From Hydractinia symbiolongicarpus (Eukaryota; Cnidaria; Hydrozoa; Anthoathecata; Hydractiniidae): a stretch of 64,000 nucleotides of DNA. The notes under the pieces are model-generated. The model saw nothing but the letters and a program-made list of their open reading frames with translations. It did no database searches and had not been told where the DNA came from. The stretch spans positions 6,944,001 through 7,008,000 of the forward strand of contig NC_079883.1 in the NCBI RefSeq assembly GCF_029227915.1, in the 5' to 3' direction. Both the position numbers and the translations under genes were made by a program. Positions 41,943-54,464 of the stretch are shown one piece after another; the stretch's first letter is position 1, and each line of letters opens with the position of its first letter.

Positions 41943-42089
41943 CTAGACTGCACAAAAATAAAAGTACTCTTTCCAACTTACTAATTTTGCTAGCTACTTA
42001 TTTATTTTGTCAAACAAGTAGATCATACCATGCATTAGTCTTTTTCAGAAATATTTGAATCAAGTAGCGCGTGCGATGTAGCGCATTCA

Positions 42090-42790
42090 TTTTGCGGTAG
42101 CAAAGTGGGGGACATTTTAAATCGTGAACCCCAAACACGATGATCGAGCGTCTATGTATAGCGACTCTCTCAATCTTAACTTCCTTTTCTACATGTCCGA
42201 AATAGTATGCATGATTATACTGTCATTTTCATAAATTTATTGTTTATTTTTCAGGTCATCACAAGCAAATAGGCAAAAATATGCTTTTCAAATTAAAAAG
42301 AAATCTTTATAACAAACGTGGGTTTCCTTTTTAAAAATTGTTTGAATATCACTTGTGACATAAAGAAAAAAATACATTAAATTCGGACCTGCTATGGTTT
42401 ATAATTGTTTTGTCAAATGAATGTACAATTAAATCCATGTAAAATGTCTGTTCTGCGGACTTGCTTCATACGTGCTCCTTCAGCGTTCACCTCTGCATTA
42501 GTTAAGAACCGCATGGCTTGATTTCCTGTGTATAACCTGGTTACCAACGACGAAGGGGACAGGCAAAAAAAATTCATGTCTACGTAGTTCTTTTAACTAA
42601 GTCAGCAGTCGTTGAATTAGCTAGGATGATCAGGTAGGCTATGAATAGGCTTGCTCGTCGATTAAAAGGACCAGGACTATTCAATAATTCTGAAATCTGA
42701 AAGTGGGTGGTGTTCGACCAAGACGGAAATCCATCGGACGTTTTGTCCGACGAAAGTTTGAAACGAGCTACGGACATGTCCAGTCTCCCC
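42090..42790. repeat. Dispersed repeat, copy 2 (partner at 7.9-8.7 kb)
   Basis: Shares with the first copy the GCGTCTATGTATAGCGACTC block, a GGTCATCACAAGCAAATAGG block, ATTCGGACCTGCTATGGTTT and CCAGGACTATTCAATAATTC. A coding-like block ELARMIRQAMNRLA followed by [10 protein letters not shown] is conserved, then VFDQDGNPSDVLSDE in a shifted frame. Confidence 0.75.
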
Positions 42791-42799
42791 AATAAATTT

Positions 42800-44411
42800 A
42801 ATTAGTTAGTTTTGCCGTCGTTAAAATCTTTCATGACGGCAAAATTTGGCCGTTGTGATTTTTGTTTTGCCGTCGAAGCTGACTTAACGGCGGCAATTTT
42901 TTGCTGTCGAACATTTTTCGTTAATTCAGAGGGCTGAGCAGAACATTGAGCCTTAAATTCCAAAAGTCCTGTAGCTACAGAACTTTGATGGAAAACGTAA
43001 TGGCAGATATAGCTATACATTTTACTGTGATAGTATCACAAGCAAAAGTTGTTGGGAAAACTTGCTGGTAAGAGTTTTCAAAAAGGCTTCATTTGAAACA
43101 ATTTGATTGATAAATTAGTGTTAATAAAGTCACACTCTGTATACTTTAAAGGTTGCCTTTTTTGTTGCAGATTCAACAAAATTAAAAGCACCGTTTTGCA
43201 TTTAGTGGCAGTCAGGTATAATTTAGGCATATTGACACTGGATAGTTAAACGGCCTCACCTACCTTAGGGAGCGTTCACATATTACGTAAATGTGATTGG
43301 TCACGTAATTCATCCACACTTTAATCATGAGAACAGCCGTAACTGAATTTCGGACTTTCTTATTAGTGAAATTCAAGTTTTTTTTTACTAGGATAAAGCC
43401 TTTTAAAATAATAATATTTAGGTTGATATATTATATATATAAAATGTAAATGGAATAGACTTTAGTTAATAATGTTTCTACACAGGTTTAGGAGTGCTTT
43501 TGGCTATAGTTTAATATTTTTAATTCGGGGTAAAATTAGAATTAAAATGAAATTCCCAGAAAAATGCCAGAGTGCCCCAGCAAACCCAGAACTGTAGGGT
43601 ATTTTTCTTAAAAGATGTAATCCCTCAACTATTATTTGTTCCACAAGTAGTAGTTACAAAAGTAATTAATAACTTTACATACAACTTTTATTATCGAAGC
43701 TTGGTGCACATTCTACCTGTCACCGCATTGCCACAAAAATCTCAAGCCAAAAACAAGCAAAAAAATTGTTTTTTCTAGAGCATTGTTCCGTTGCCTCCTA
43801 CAGCAATGCTCGAACATTAGTAGCTCTTTGTGAAAATAAAGTACACAACATATTTTTACACTTCAATTACGTCTTTTGAGCTTTAACTATATCATTAAAT
43901 ACAGTTTATAATCACTTGTGGCTAAATTAAAATATTGCAGAATTTATTTAAATGCTATTTGTCTGTTAAACTTTAATACTTTTAAACTTTTTCTCTTTTT
44001 TAATACTTCTATATTTATATGTGTTTTACAAAATGTGATCCTTCAAGTATACGTGTTCATCATCACCGAGTGCAAGAACATCACGTTTGTTAGGAAAGTA
44101 TGACTGCTAGGATCTAGAATCATCTTACATAAGCTGCCATTTCAACATTACATAATTTTATTTGTTTTTTTGTTTCACAAGTCATTACAAAGTTTAAATA
44201 GTGACTTCAATTGTTTACCCAGGATCTTCAGTTCTTATTGGTTTTACTATCAGTGAGGGTCCTGCAAAGGGGCTTAGTGCATTTAAAGCTTCCATTTGAG
44301 CTGCGACAGTCATGCAAGCACAGCAATCGTTCAACTAGAAATCTGCGTAAATTGTCAATTTTATTATCATACTAGTGCTAAGCAAAAAGGATAAATTTTA
44401 ACTTTTATAGT
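42800..44411. other. Intergenic stretch, nothing recognised
   Basis: No coding motif is recognised. AGGGAGCGTTCACATATTACGTAA near 43,268 resembles an end of an old DNA element but has no partner in view. Confidence 0.4.
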
Positions 44412-44486
44412 CTCTGGCATAGCTCGGCCAGGTGTTTGAACCAAAGAGCTCACGCATTGAAGCGAATGCTCTACCACAAGGCTACC
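44412..44486 (-). pseudogene. tRNA-like SINE head
   Basis: The minus strand has a box A (TAGCCTTGTGGTAGAGC) and a box B (GGTTCAAACACC) at near-tRNA spacing. The T stem does not pair, so this is a degenerate tRNA-derived element rather than a gene. Confidence 0.5.
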
Positions 44487-44489
44487 AAT

Positions 44490-46716
44490 TAGTTTTTATC
44501 TCCAATTGTGTTTATATGAAAAAATGGTGTTGTTGGAACTCTAACTGTTCGTAATCAAAAGAAAAGTTTCATTTACATTTTGATGGAATTCTTTGGATGT
44601 GTAGAAAAATCTAAAAATCTGCAGGTTAAGAAATTTGGCATAGAATGTCAAATTTTTATTGTGGCGAATAGCATCTTTTCTCTGATATTATGTTTTAAAT
44701 CTGAACTTTGATTAATCTTTTAAATTTTTTAATCTCAAGATCAAAAGATGCCTCCAATCAATTTTTTTAATGGGCTTGTCCATGGCTTGCTGCATATATA
44801 CATTATTTATATATGTTATTTTGCCTGTTGATTTGTGCAACCAATCTGGGGAATATAAACAACGCCATGTTGCAGCAAAACCTCCATTTCGATATTCTGA
44901 AGGAGAGTAAAGTTGTGCCAAATAATTGCATAATTAGGTGACGTCACAAGATGTTCCGCATATAGGATCAGGCCTTTCTGAATTAAAATTTTAATGCGTC
45001 AAGGTTTTATATGCGCTAAGTCAGTTAACACAGATGTTTTTTGGCGTGCAAATGATACACACAGTCTCAGTTTAATACGCCATTTATGCACACAATAAAT
45101 GACTTCAATCTCTGCTGCTTTTCTTAGCATTCTTTTAAGGTTACTGTAAAGGAAACAATTTTTTTTAGGTTTTTTACAAATAATTCATAAGATTTTATAA
45201 AAAGATTCTCTTTTGAATGACATATTTTTTATTCCATGAAAATATTTGGAACATCGCTTTTTGGAAAAAGCCCTTTCAGAGGTGTGATATCCTTCACACC
45301 TTTAAGAAAATATGTGCAAAATGAATTAAGCATATTTTTTGTAAACATTATGCATGATATGGAACTCCCATATAAAAATATGGGAGTAAATGCTGTCATA
45401 AAAAATCATAGAAAAAGAAAAAGTTATAGGAGTATGTATATGAGATCTGAGATCGCCAAAAATTTGAAGCCAGTTGATGTAGATAATTGTAGTAACAATA
45501 ACGTAATCATCCTTTTATAAAATAAAGAAACATGCTATGTGCCATGCTATCGGAAATCTGAGTATTATTATTATCTTGTAACCCTGGCTTCTGTCTAATA
45601 ATAATTCTGAACCCGTGCACGCATATTCAACATAAAGAAAAAACTCGCACTTCTATCATCTTTCTTTCTGCATATTCAGTTCACACATTTTCTTTACACC
45701 TACGGAAATCATTAAAAATGGGAACCTTTTTTAATGCAATTTATGCTGAATGTAATGGTGCAAAAACGAGAAATCTGCAACCACGCTTCGGGAGAAATTT
45801 TAAAACGTACTGTGAAAAGAATGCTGTCTAGGTTTATTTATTTATATTTTCTTTTTGGAAAGTCAACATTTCACGAAAATAACACGATCGATCAAGTGCG
45901 TCTTTCATCAAGCATTTTATTCACAAAATAAGCAAGAGGGAGGAAATTTACTCTAAGCACAAGCTTAATATGTGTGCCATATATTTAATAACGGTAAATC
46001 AAATAGTCATGTATGCTATTAGATTTGCCACGTTTTCGTCACTGTGCACACATTTTATGAAGGCGTAAAAATTCTTGTCTACAATACTACAAAACTATGG
46101 CGTTTCTTTGTTGTTATATTGTTGCTAAATTTATGGTGACACTTTCAGAACAAAAACAATCGCAATCGTTGGTGATTACCAGCTTTAAGATATACTTTTG
46201 TCATAGTAATAAAGTAGTTCATCCATTTAAAAAATATTAAAAATTAAGGCCTTTGTTTCATTAAGAGTATTTATTGCATGTATTAAAATTACAATAAGGC
46301 GTAACTTCTTGTTATATAAGTTACCTCTGTTATTATAGGGAAGGTGCAGACTGTATTTTTTTTTCAAGTTTTTGGACTTCTTATTTACCAGTCTCATCAC
46401 CAGGACCATTTTTTTGTTAATTTATACAATCATCAAAAATATGGCAAAAAAAAATTTAAAAAGGCATCTTGATATTGCACACTTTTTTACTAAGCATCAC
46501 ATTAAATAATTCTTAAAAGTTATTCTGTAATAATTGTTGAAAACCAAAAACAGCGCTTACAATTCCATTGACCTAGCCAAAAAAATGATAGCCCTCAAAG
46601 TAAACTGAGTTGTGTGCCTTTATTACTCAAATTCAAGCACCTCTACCATTATGTCTTTCGTCAGTTATGTGCAGAACATTTGTGATACAAGGTTGGATGT
46701 CGTTAATAAACATTTT
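44490..46716. other. Intergenic stretch with small unassigned frames
   Basis: A 94-codon plus-strand frame at 45,236-45,520 has no family resemblance that I know. It spans two short hairpins (AGGTGTG...CACACCT and ACTCCCATATAAAAATATGG at about 45,364). I do not call it a gene. Confidence 0.4.
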
Positions 46717-46848
46717 CTTTTTACAGCATCTTAACGGTGTTTCTACACGAAGAAAATTGACTTTTTACAGCATCTTAACGGTGTTTCTACACGAAGAAAA
46801 TTGACTTTTTACAGCATCTTAACGGTGTTTCTACACGAAGAAAATTGA
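46717..46848 (+). repeat. Three tandem copies of a 44-bp unit
   Basis: Unit CTTTTTACAGCATCTTAACG...GAAGAAAATTGA starts at 46,717, 46,761 and 46,805 with practically no divergence, and a partial fourth start at 46,849. The TTTTTACAG part looks like a splice acceptor repeated three times. Confidence 0.9.
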
Positions 46849-47428
46849 CTTTTTAACAAGCTCCTCATTTTTTTTCCTGTCAAAGAGTTGTCAAAATCAA
46901 AAGGGCTAACTGCAGAAAGTGTAGACATTTCTATTGAAATATCATTTGCTCTGACTGTAATCAACAAGTCTGTTGTTGTTTGTGCAGGAAATTTAATAAA
47001 ACATTTTGCGACATTTAAAATATTTACCACCAAAGTATTGAGCTTGTTTCTATTTGCGTGAATTGAATTGGGTGCTTGATAAAGTTTACGAGGGCAGTAA
47101 TAATTTTTTAAAATGCGTAGCATCCGCATACTTACTTTTAAGTGTAAATTTTATATATCTTATTTTTGCACCTGTTGTTAGAATCTACATGCTTCTTCTT
47201 AAGTTCTTTGTTTGTATTGTAGTATTCCATAGATTTTAATTTCTTTAAATTTTATAGGCTTAAATGTTATTTTTATAATTCCATTTATGCTTTAATTTTT
47301 AACCGTTTAGACTAAAATGAAAAGTTTACCCTTCGTTTTTTTTGTAAGATTTATATTTCTCTCCTGTTGCTTCTGGATTTATTATGTTGTATCATTTTAC
47401 TTTTAGGTAGCATGCTATTGACACCAAA

Positions 47429-49294
47429 ATGAGTGAGTTTGTGGAAGAAGATGATAATGATAGGGTCAGAGCAGCTATAGTTGCACGCTATCATAAAGGT
47501 CCTGATGGTCCTATTGAACCATGGGAGGATGCAAGTTTTATTGTCTACCAAGTTTGTGATAGATATGGATTTCTTCACAAAAATCCGTTGCCACAGCATG
47601 AGCGTGATGAAAAGCTTTTGGAAATAGAGCGTGAACGTGCAAAGAAATGGATAAAAATGTTATCCAACTGGAAAGGGTACTATGTGATAGATAAATCTAC
47701 TGAAAAATTACGCCGCAGAGTCTTTAAAGGTATACCTGATAGTTTGCGTGGAGAAGCTTGGAAGAAAATGCTGAATTTAGAACAAGTTATTCAAGATGGT
47801 ATTTATGACAAATTTCTAGAACTTGCCTTAGAAAGCAGTCCTGATATTCGCCAAATCGATTTAGATGTAAACAGGACATATAGAGATCACATAATGTTTA
47901 GAGACAGATTTAGTGTAAAACAACAGGCGTTGTTCCATGTATTGGCTGCATATTCCATGTACAACACGGATGTGGGTTATTGTCAAGGGATGAGTGGAAT
48001 CGCTGCTCTTTTGCTTATGTATATGAATGAAGAAGATGCATTTTGGGCGTTGTCTGAGTTGCTTACAGACAGAAGACATAGCATGCATGGCTTGTTTGTG
48101 CCTGGCTTTCCAAAGCTTCTTCGCTTTCAAAATCACCATGACAAAATTTTAAAGAAAATGATGCCTAAAATGTATAAACACTTGGAACGTGAAGGTGTGT
48201 ATACCAGCTTGTACACGTTAAAATGGTTTATGCAGTGTTTTTTAGATAGACTACCTTTTTCGCTTGTGCTGAGAGTGTATGACATATTTATGTTGGAAGG
48301 TGATAAAATTTTAACAGCTATGGCATATCACTTAATTAAACTATTTCGAAAACAAATCTTAAAAATGGATCTTGAGGGTATAGCCCCTTTGTTACAAGAA
48401 GAGATACCGAATCGTCATTTTGTTGATGACGAGATTTTGGAATCGTTACAAGAATCAATGATTGAGCTCAAGAAATCAAAGTTAGATATTCCACCGCCTC
48501 CATCAAGTAACGAACTACCAACGAAACCACCAGGAACATTGCCAGACAGAAATTCCTTCATTACAGCTTCCAAAAGGACAAAGATGCATCGGGACAGGAC
48601 GAATACATTAGAAGTTCCCATGGGGAGGCCACCATCTCCTAATATGGAGTCTCCCAAGTCTAGTAGAAAGCAAGTTCTTCCTACCAAAAACGAGCACAAA
48701 GCTGATGTTATCATTCCATCACCAAACATACCCCCAGCTCACGCACCTCAACCACTGCCTTCGTATTCTGAGTTTATCGAACAGAAGTTGTATGAACACC
48801 AACCAATGCCGCCTCGTTCTTCCAATGTGTATCACACTGACAGAAGGAGATCGAAAGAACGAGAACGTAACGTGAATGGTACTGATGCAAAGTTTTATGT
48901 TGAAGATGACTTCACAGGGACGCATTTTTCACATCACACACGGTCACGTGTTTCTTCAAACGGAAGCAATCATGAGAAAGTCACATCTTCTCACAACAGC
49001 CAAAGTTGGTCGACAGAACTACAAACGACTGCAAGTAGGAATAGAAGTCAAGTGAACTCGGTTTCTTCTTATGAAGACGATCGTACAAAGCGTGACCATT
49101 TTGATGAGAGATATCAAACAAACGGTTATGTAAGACCTTTAACTCCACCAAGAGATTATGACTATGACTCAGATGGTGAGATTAGTGGTCGACAGTCAAG
49201 CAGTCATCCGTATCGTAAAGGAACTACCCATAAAGTTTTGCATACTAATGTTTTAAATAATACTCGACAGTATGCAACTGAAACAAGACTATAG
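47429..49294 (+). CDS. USP6NL: USP6NL/RN-tre-like TBC domain Rab GTPase-activating protein
   Basis: 621 residues in one exon. The N-terminus (about 15-60: RAAIVARYHKGP, EPWEDASFIVYQVCDRYGFL) and the TBC domain (about 97-300) follow the USP6NL layout. Landmarks are IRQIDLDVNRTYRDHIMFRD with arginine finger R149, then VGYCQGMSGIAALLLMYMNE with glutamine finger Q186, FWALSELL and YTLKWFMQCFLDRLPF. Both catalytic fingers are present, so GAP activity is expected. The tail (about 350-621) is Pro/Ser/Arg-rich and presumably disordered. Known role of the family: GAP for endocytic Rabs such as Rab5/Rab43. A splice acceptor (TTACTTTTAG at 47,397-47,406) just before the ATG suggests a 5' untranslated exon. 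A coding region without introns is unusual for this family. Confidence 0.9.
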   Translation: MSEFVEEDDNDRVRAAIVARYHKGPDGPIEPWEDASFIVYQVCDRYGFLHKNPLPQHERDEKLLEIERERAKKWIKMLSNWKGYYVIDKSTEKLRRRVFKGIPDSLRGEAWKKMLNLEQVIQDGIYDKFLELALESSPDIRQIDLDVNRTYRDHIMFRDRFSVKQQALFHVLAAYSMYNTDVGYCQGMSGIAALLLMYMNEEDAFWALSELLTDRRHSMHGLFVPGFPKLLRFQNHHDKILKKMMPKMYKHLEREGVYTSLYTLKWFMQCFLDRLPFSLVLRVYDIFMLEGDKILTAMAYHLIKLFRKQILKMDLEGIAPLLQEEIPNRHFVDDEILESLQESMIELKKSKLDIPPPPSSNELPTKPPGTLPDRNSFITASKRTKMHRDRTNTLEVPMGRPPSPNMESPKSSRKQVLPTKNEHKADVIIPSPNIPPAHAPQPLPSYSEFIEQKLYEHQPMPPRSSNVYHTDRRRSKERERNVNGTDAKFYVEDDFTGTHFSHHTRSRVSSNGSNHEKVTSSHNSQSWSTELQTTASRNRSQVNSVSSYEDDRTKRDHFDERYQTNGYVRPLTPPRDYDYDSDGEISGRQSSSHPYRKGTTHKVLHTNVLNNTRQYATETRL

Positions 49295-49518
49295 ACTTCT
49301 GCGAGTTCACATATTTTTAAAGTTTTTCTTTGGTGCAAAAGGTTTCATAAATTTTTTAATATTTCTGGAAAGTTCTTTTTCAATTCAGCTGCGCCCAAAC
49401 GTCGAACTAATATTTTATAAGTTTTATGTATCAGGTAAAATATATACCATTTTGCATTATGCATATATATATATGAACGTATATTCCATGTGTACGAATA
49501 TTCCCCCAATTTCTATAA

Positions 49519-49524
49519 AATAAA
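49519..49524 (+). terminator. AATAAA signal of the TBC gene
   Basis: Canonical signal 225 bp after the stop codon. Confidence 0.55.
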
Positions 49525-50392
49525 ATTCTGGATATTATTTGTTTTCGCTTATTTAACATTGTTATTGTGGGTCGTTTTTATGAAAAACAGATGTCTCACT
49601 AAATTATCAAGTAAAAAATATCAAAATATTCTTCTCTACACATTTTTATTATGATGTTGTGAGAAGGTGTTTGTTTACATTTTTCTTGCTTCTTTTTCTG
49701 TTTGTTTGCTCTGCACCATTCGTGGGTAAATTGTGTTGAGGGTAGTATGAAACATGTACAAAAATGATTTGATTTTTACCGAAGTAGGATTGATATTTTG
49801 TTTTATGAAATTTTATTTCTGATACGCGAATAAATATAATCATAATGTATTTATTTCAAATTCATGTTCAGTTATATTGGTTATTTTTTCTCTTGCTCTT
49901 TAAAATTTCTTGGAGAATTCACTTCTTCCCATAAACGAAAACGTAACAGCTTTGTTTTTTTTTTGAACACACTTCTTGAAGAGATAATTGCGTTGTTTCA
50001 TTAGTTTTGTAAGGATATGTACAGGTATATTAATATTGTTATTATTATTATTATTGATTTGACAATGGTTGTCAGAGAAGATTATTCTTTTAATAAACAA
50101 CTTAGTGTACGACTGCAGTTTTTTTTGTCCCGTCAAATTTTTAACTTTGTGTATATTGAAGGCTCGAAAGTAAAAGGAAAAAGTAGAAGCTCGATTTGTG
50201 GTAATTAATATTTTCTACAAATTAGAAATGTATGATTTAAGATTCAAAATATTTAAAGTTACATAAATTATAGCCAAGCAATAATAATGGCATGATTTTA
50301 GGGTGGATGGTTGAAAAATATAAGGGGACTGTGAACTCTTGAATGTTTTCACCACTTGGTTGCAATTACTTTTGTAGTGTAAAAATTAAAAT

Positions 50393-52375
50393 ATGTCTAT
50401 CAAAAGCTCACTGCTCTCCTCTGAAATGGAGCCTGCTGAAGATGTAAATTGTATTGAATTGGATATTACAGATGAAAAATCAGCTCTGCGAAGAAGGGTT
50501 GACACAGAAGATCGTAATTTATTTCACCAGTTGGAAAGTGATAAAATTAAAACGAGGAAAGGTACAGTTAGTTTGTAAACATGATGAAAAAAAATGATTA
50601 ATTTTGCAGTGAGTAACATGTCATTTTTTTTTAGGTGACATTCATGTGGCTATTCAAGGTGATCGCAACGCGAAGAGGACGGCTATTGTTACGTTGCACG
50701 ATATTGGTCAGAACCACGTGTCATGTTTTCAATCTATCTTTTGTTTCCATCAATTCAAACCGCTACTGAATAATTTTACTGTTTATCATCTAAACTTCCC
50801 TGGCCAAGAAGAAGATGCAGAGGAGTTACCTGAGGTAAAATGTCTGACATGCTTTTTAGTTTGAACTTTTATACCATCGATTGATATCTCGGTAGTCCTT
50901 AAGTTTATACTCAGTACTCTTTTCAGCACTCTATATCTTTTTAGCGCCCTACTTTTTGTGTGATAGAATTCCACTTTCACTTTCTTTGTTCTGTGCAGGA
51001 TTATATTTATCCAACAATGGAAGAAATGGCAGACGTGGTTGAAGAAGTGTTCGCGTATTATAATTTAAGGAATACAATTTGTTTTGGGGTTGGTGCTGGA
51101 GCTAACGTCTTCATTCGGCTGGGCTTAAAAGATCCGAAACATGTGGAGTGTTTGATATTAGTAAATCCCATTGCTGGTACCGCCTCCTGGTCGGATTGGG
51201 GTCATGAAAAAGTATGTTTTTATACCCACTAAGTTTTATAATAGAACATTTCATCGTAAACAAATTTATTTGCTCCCCCACCCAATATAAAAAAACCCTA
51301 ATTTTTAAGAACGATGTTATGCAAAATACTAAATATTGTTTTACTAAAATTACTGAATAATACTCCAAATTTGGATAATGTAGAAGTCCGCAAAAATAAA
51401 CATTTGGGGATCATTCGTCCGCGAAAATTAATTTCCACATAAAAATTTTCGTAAATAATATGTTCCCTGAAGGTAATAAAAACATTTTGTTTTGTTGTTT
51501 TTTGCCTAGGTTTTAAGTCATTATTTAAAAACAAAAGGAATGACGCAATTTTGTCAGGATTATCTACTGTATCATTTTCTTGGTAAATTTGACGAAAATA
51601 CCAAAAGAGATTTAGCTGATGCTGTACGAGATGATCTGCATCGAATCAAACACCCACGTAATCTTTCGCTGCTTATAGAAGCTCATGCTAAAAGATCAAA
51701 CATTAAAATGAATCGTCCCGTGGCTGGGCAGTCTGCCAGTGACACGTTAAAATGTGGTGTCCTCATGATGACTGGTGAGCATTCGCCCGCGGTTGATGAC
51801 ACTGTTGCACTGAACGCAAAATTGGATCCGACCAACTCAACATGGATTAAAATAGCAGACGCGACGAGTATGGTGCTTGAAGAACAGCCCACTGGTGTGA
51901 CAAACGCAATCGTATTGTTTCTGCAAGGATACGGACATGGTATGTTTATTTGCTCATTCATCCGTGAAATAGAAAACAGGAAAAAAGTAATCTTTATTAA
52001 TCCGTTTTTGTGTATTATTTTGCTAACCAAAACACCAAATTTTCAATCCGCTCACGTACTTTTCACAAAACGCTAGCATTGACAATACAGTCACACAAAG
52101 TAGCTAACAATGTGTCTCCACTTTGTCACAAAAATGTAAATCAATTTACAAGCAAGCAAGTAAAAAACAATGACATGCGTATGGAAAGCATTCTCGCATT
52201 TAATGTGTTTTTAACGTGCTGTTGTAATTGCAGATATAATATCAAATGTACAAGCGAGTTTTCTATGTGTTAAACTTAACCTTTGTTACTTTTTTTTGTA
52301 GCCATGAAAATGCGACCACCAGCATTATCGTTCACTGGACATGAACAAGTAGAAGGACCGCCTGCAGTGTGTTAA
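50393..52375 (+). CDS. NDRG-family protein (alpha/beta-hydrolase-like)
   Basis: Five exons give 361 residues: 50393-50561, 50635-50834, 50999-51211, 51510-51939 and 52302-52375, all in phase. Family marks: the HDIGQNHVSCFQSIF segment (NDRG: HDVGLNYKSCF), a FPGQEEDA segment, MADVVEEVFAYYNL, then CFGVGAGANVFIRLGLKDP at the nucleophile elbow, where NDRG proteins lack the catalytic Ser of true hydrolases (here A in GVGAGA), and the SWSDWGHEK segment. The C-terminus (ending EQVEGPPAVC) lacks the long Ser/Arg repeats of NDRG1, so it resembles NDRG3/4-type or invertebrate forms. Known role: cytoplasmic stress/differentiation proteins without known catalysis. A Lys-, Arg- and acid-rich leader precedes the domain. 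Paralogue assignment was not attempted. Confidence 0.9.
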
Positions 52376-52487
52376 TTCTTCCCATACACGAGCAGTTCAC
52401 GCCTATGTGCAATTTCTCTTCTGACTGGCTGTAATTTACATGGTGATTGGATAATATATCATTCTTTAATTGGTTGAAAAACGTTTT

Positions 52488-52493
52488 AATAAA
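52488..52493 (+). terminator. AATAAA signal of the NDRG gene
   Basis: Canonical signal 110 bp after the stop codon. Confidence 0.6.
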
Positions 52494-53043
52494 TTGGAAA
52501 GAAAATATTAGAAAGAAGTTAACACGATTTTATTTACATTAATGTGTTTTACACGTTTTTAAGTTGTTTTGTGTGTATTTGAAATGTTTGTGAAAAAAAT
52601 GAAAGGTTGAACGTATCTCCCTACTTTTTACGCACATAAACCAAAGAACTTATATTGAAAATTCAAAATGTTTGGAAAGAATTATATTTTTATATATTTG
52701 TTCATATATTGAAAAGTAGAGTATACCAGCTGTCTCGTTGATGATCCAGTTGGGATAAATGCTTCATGTTCTGTTTTGACATCTTTCGCTGTTCCTAGTC
52801 AATCTTCAAGTCTCCATGATGGATGTCGTACGCCGGTAATTTCAATATGTTTGACGTCATGTACATGACATGAATTTATTCAGAAGGTTGTTAGTGTATA
52901 ATTTATTTATTTTGTGAGCAATTGTACATTCAGTAAAATACAAAATATAAATGATAATACGATTTGTTTGTCTTCGTCTTTTAGTTCATATCTGTCGTTG
53001 CAAATTTATTCTTTATTTTTGTATTTTAGTTTTAACTAACAAA

Positions 53044-54231
53044 ATGATCTTCCTGCAGTCCACACGGAAATTCAAGTTCGTCTTTCACACTGTAAAATAT
53101 TATAGTACTGTTTCATCTTCAAATCTTGTCAGCTGCTCTCACTTAGCCAAACTTGTTCAGAATCCAACATGGCATAAAAAAGTTCGAATCTTGGACGCCA
53201 CCTGGGATTTGGATGATAAAGATTATCAAAGTAATCACTTTCAAAATAGGATACCAGGATCAAGGTTTTTTTCCTTTGATGAATGTCGCGACAGAACTTC
53301 GAAATTTCCTCGCATGTTGCCCACAGCCGAAGAATTTAGTGCTTACGTGACGAATCTGGGAATAGGAAACAACCATCATGTGATCGTGTATGACAACCAC
53401 GAAACACATGCTATCTATTCCTCTCCCAGAGTGTGGTGGATGTTCAAAGTATTCGGTCATGATAACATATCCGTGCTTGAGGGTGGTTTGACATCATGGA
53501 TTTTAGAGGGCCACTCTGTAGCTTCTGGTAACTATACGGAAATAGAGAGCGTACCGTGTAAGTTTTGAATTGTAGTGAAAGTTTACAACTAGATCTGGTA
53601 TTCTGGCTGTGTTTTGATCCATGAGAAGAAAATTAGGGATAGGTAACTTACTGTTTAAACAATTTTTAGCTCGTTTCTGCTCTCCACGATGTGGAAATAA
53701 TGACTACGCGAAGAACGTCTATTTCTTCTTTCCGCCCTCCATCGTTGTGTTTCATTTTTTTTATTGTCACATTGCATGTTTTTTTAAGCGCCTTCATCAG
53801 CGTTTATTGCCAACATGCGGGCTGAGTTAGTAAAGGATTTCGAATTCATGCAAGCAAACGCTCAAACAGAAAATGCCGTGCAAGTCATGGATGCACGACC
53901 TAAGCAACGCTTTCTTGGAGTGACAGATGAAGGTGATGTAGACAGTGAGAACGGTCATATGCCACACTCCACCTCAGTGCCGTTTGGTAAGATCCTGAAT
54001 AAAGAAACTCGCTCCGTTCGAACAAAAGAAGAAATAAAAGAATATTTGCGAGACAGTTCAATCGATATAAATCGCGGTTTGATTGCTTCGTGCGGTTCGG
54101 GGGTGACTGCGTGTGTTTTATCATTCGCTGCATTTTATGCTGCTAACAAGCAGGTCCCTGTTTATGATGGATCCTGGTCAGAATGGAAAGTGCGTGCACC
54201 TCAGTTGATATCAAGAGAAAATCAAGACTAG
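53044..54231 (+). CDS. 3-mercaptopyruvate sulfurtransferase-type rhodanese protein
   Basis: Two exons, 53044-53557 and 53801-54231, encode 314 residues. Two rhodanese domains: the first from about 35 to 165 (VRILDATWDLDD, IPGSRFFSFDECRD, HHVIVYDNHE, SPRVWWMFKVFGH), the second from about 175 to 305 with the active-site loop CGSGVTA (Cys at about 269). CGSG(V/I)TA is the loop of mercaptopyruvate sulfurtransferase, whereas thiosulfate sulfurtransferase has CRKGVTA, so MPST-like substrate use is expected. The first 25 residues (MIFLQSTRKFKFVFHTVKYY) are basic and lack acids, fitting a mitochondrial leader. The start is the first ATG compatible with that leader; an in-frame ATG at 52,951 gives a less likely hydrophobic extension. 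Known role: transfer of sulfur from 3-mercaptopyruvate in cysteine catabolism and H2S production. Confidence 0.92.
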
Positions 54232-54264
54232 ATTTATCATTTTTTTGTAAATTTCGTTGTATCA

Positions 54265-54270
54265 AATAAA
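54265..54270 (+). terminator. AATAAA signal of the sulfurtransferase gene
   Basis: Canonical signal 34 bp after the stop codon. Confidence 0.65.
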
Positions 54271-54464
54271 AGATTTTGTGTAATCACGTGTTTATAAAAA
54301 CATACATGCATCTATAAATACAATCTGCACTCAGCAAATAAATATTTTTTTAGGAATTAACAAAGAAATTGTAATATTTTATGGTCTGTTATTTATGTGC
54401 TAACTTTATATTAGTAATTTGTAGTTTAAAAAATGTAAACCCAATATTATCTAAAAAAGACGAG

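Noticed and set aside
45236-45520. 94-codon plus-strand frame
   Set aside because: No recognised domain; overlaps short hairpins and lies in gene-free DNA.
46809-47129. 106-codon minus-strand frame
   Set aside because: Part of it lies in the 44-bp tandem repeat; the rest has no known motif.
52951-53043. Upstream start for the sulfurtransferase
   Set aside because: It adds a hydrophobic segment unlike a mitochondrial leader, and a splice-acceptor-like TTTTAG lies between it and the chosen ATG.
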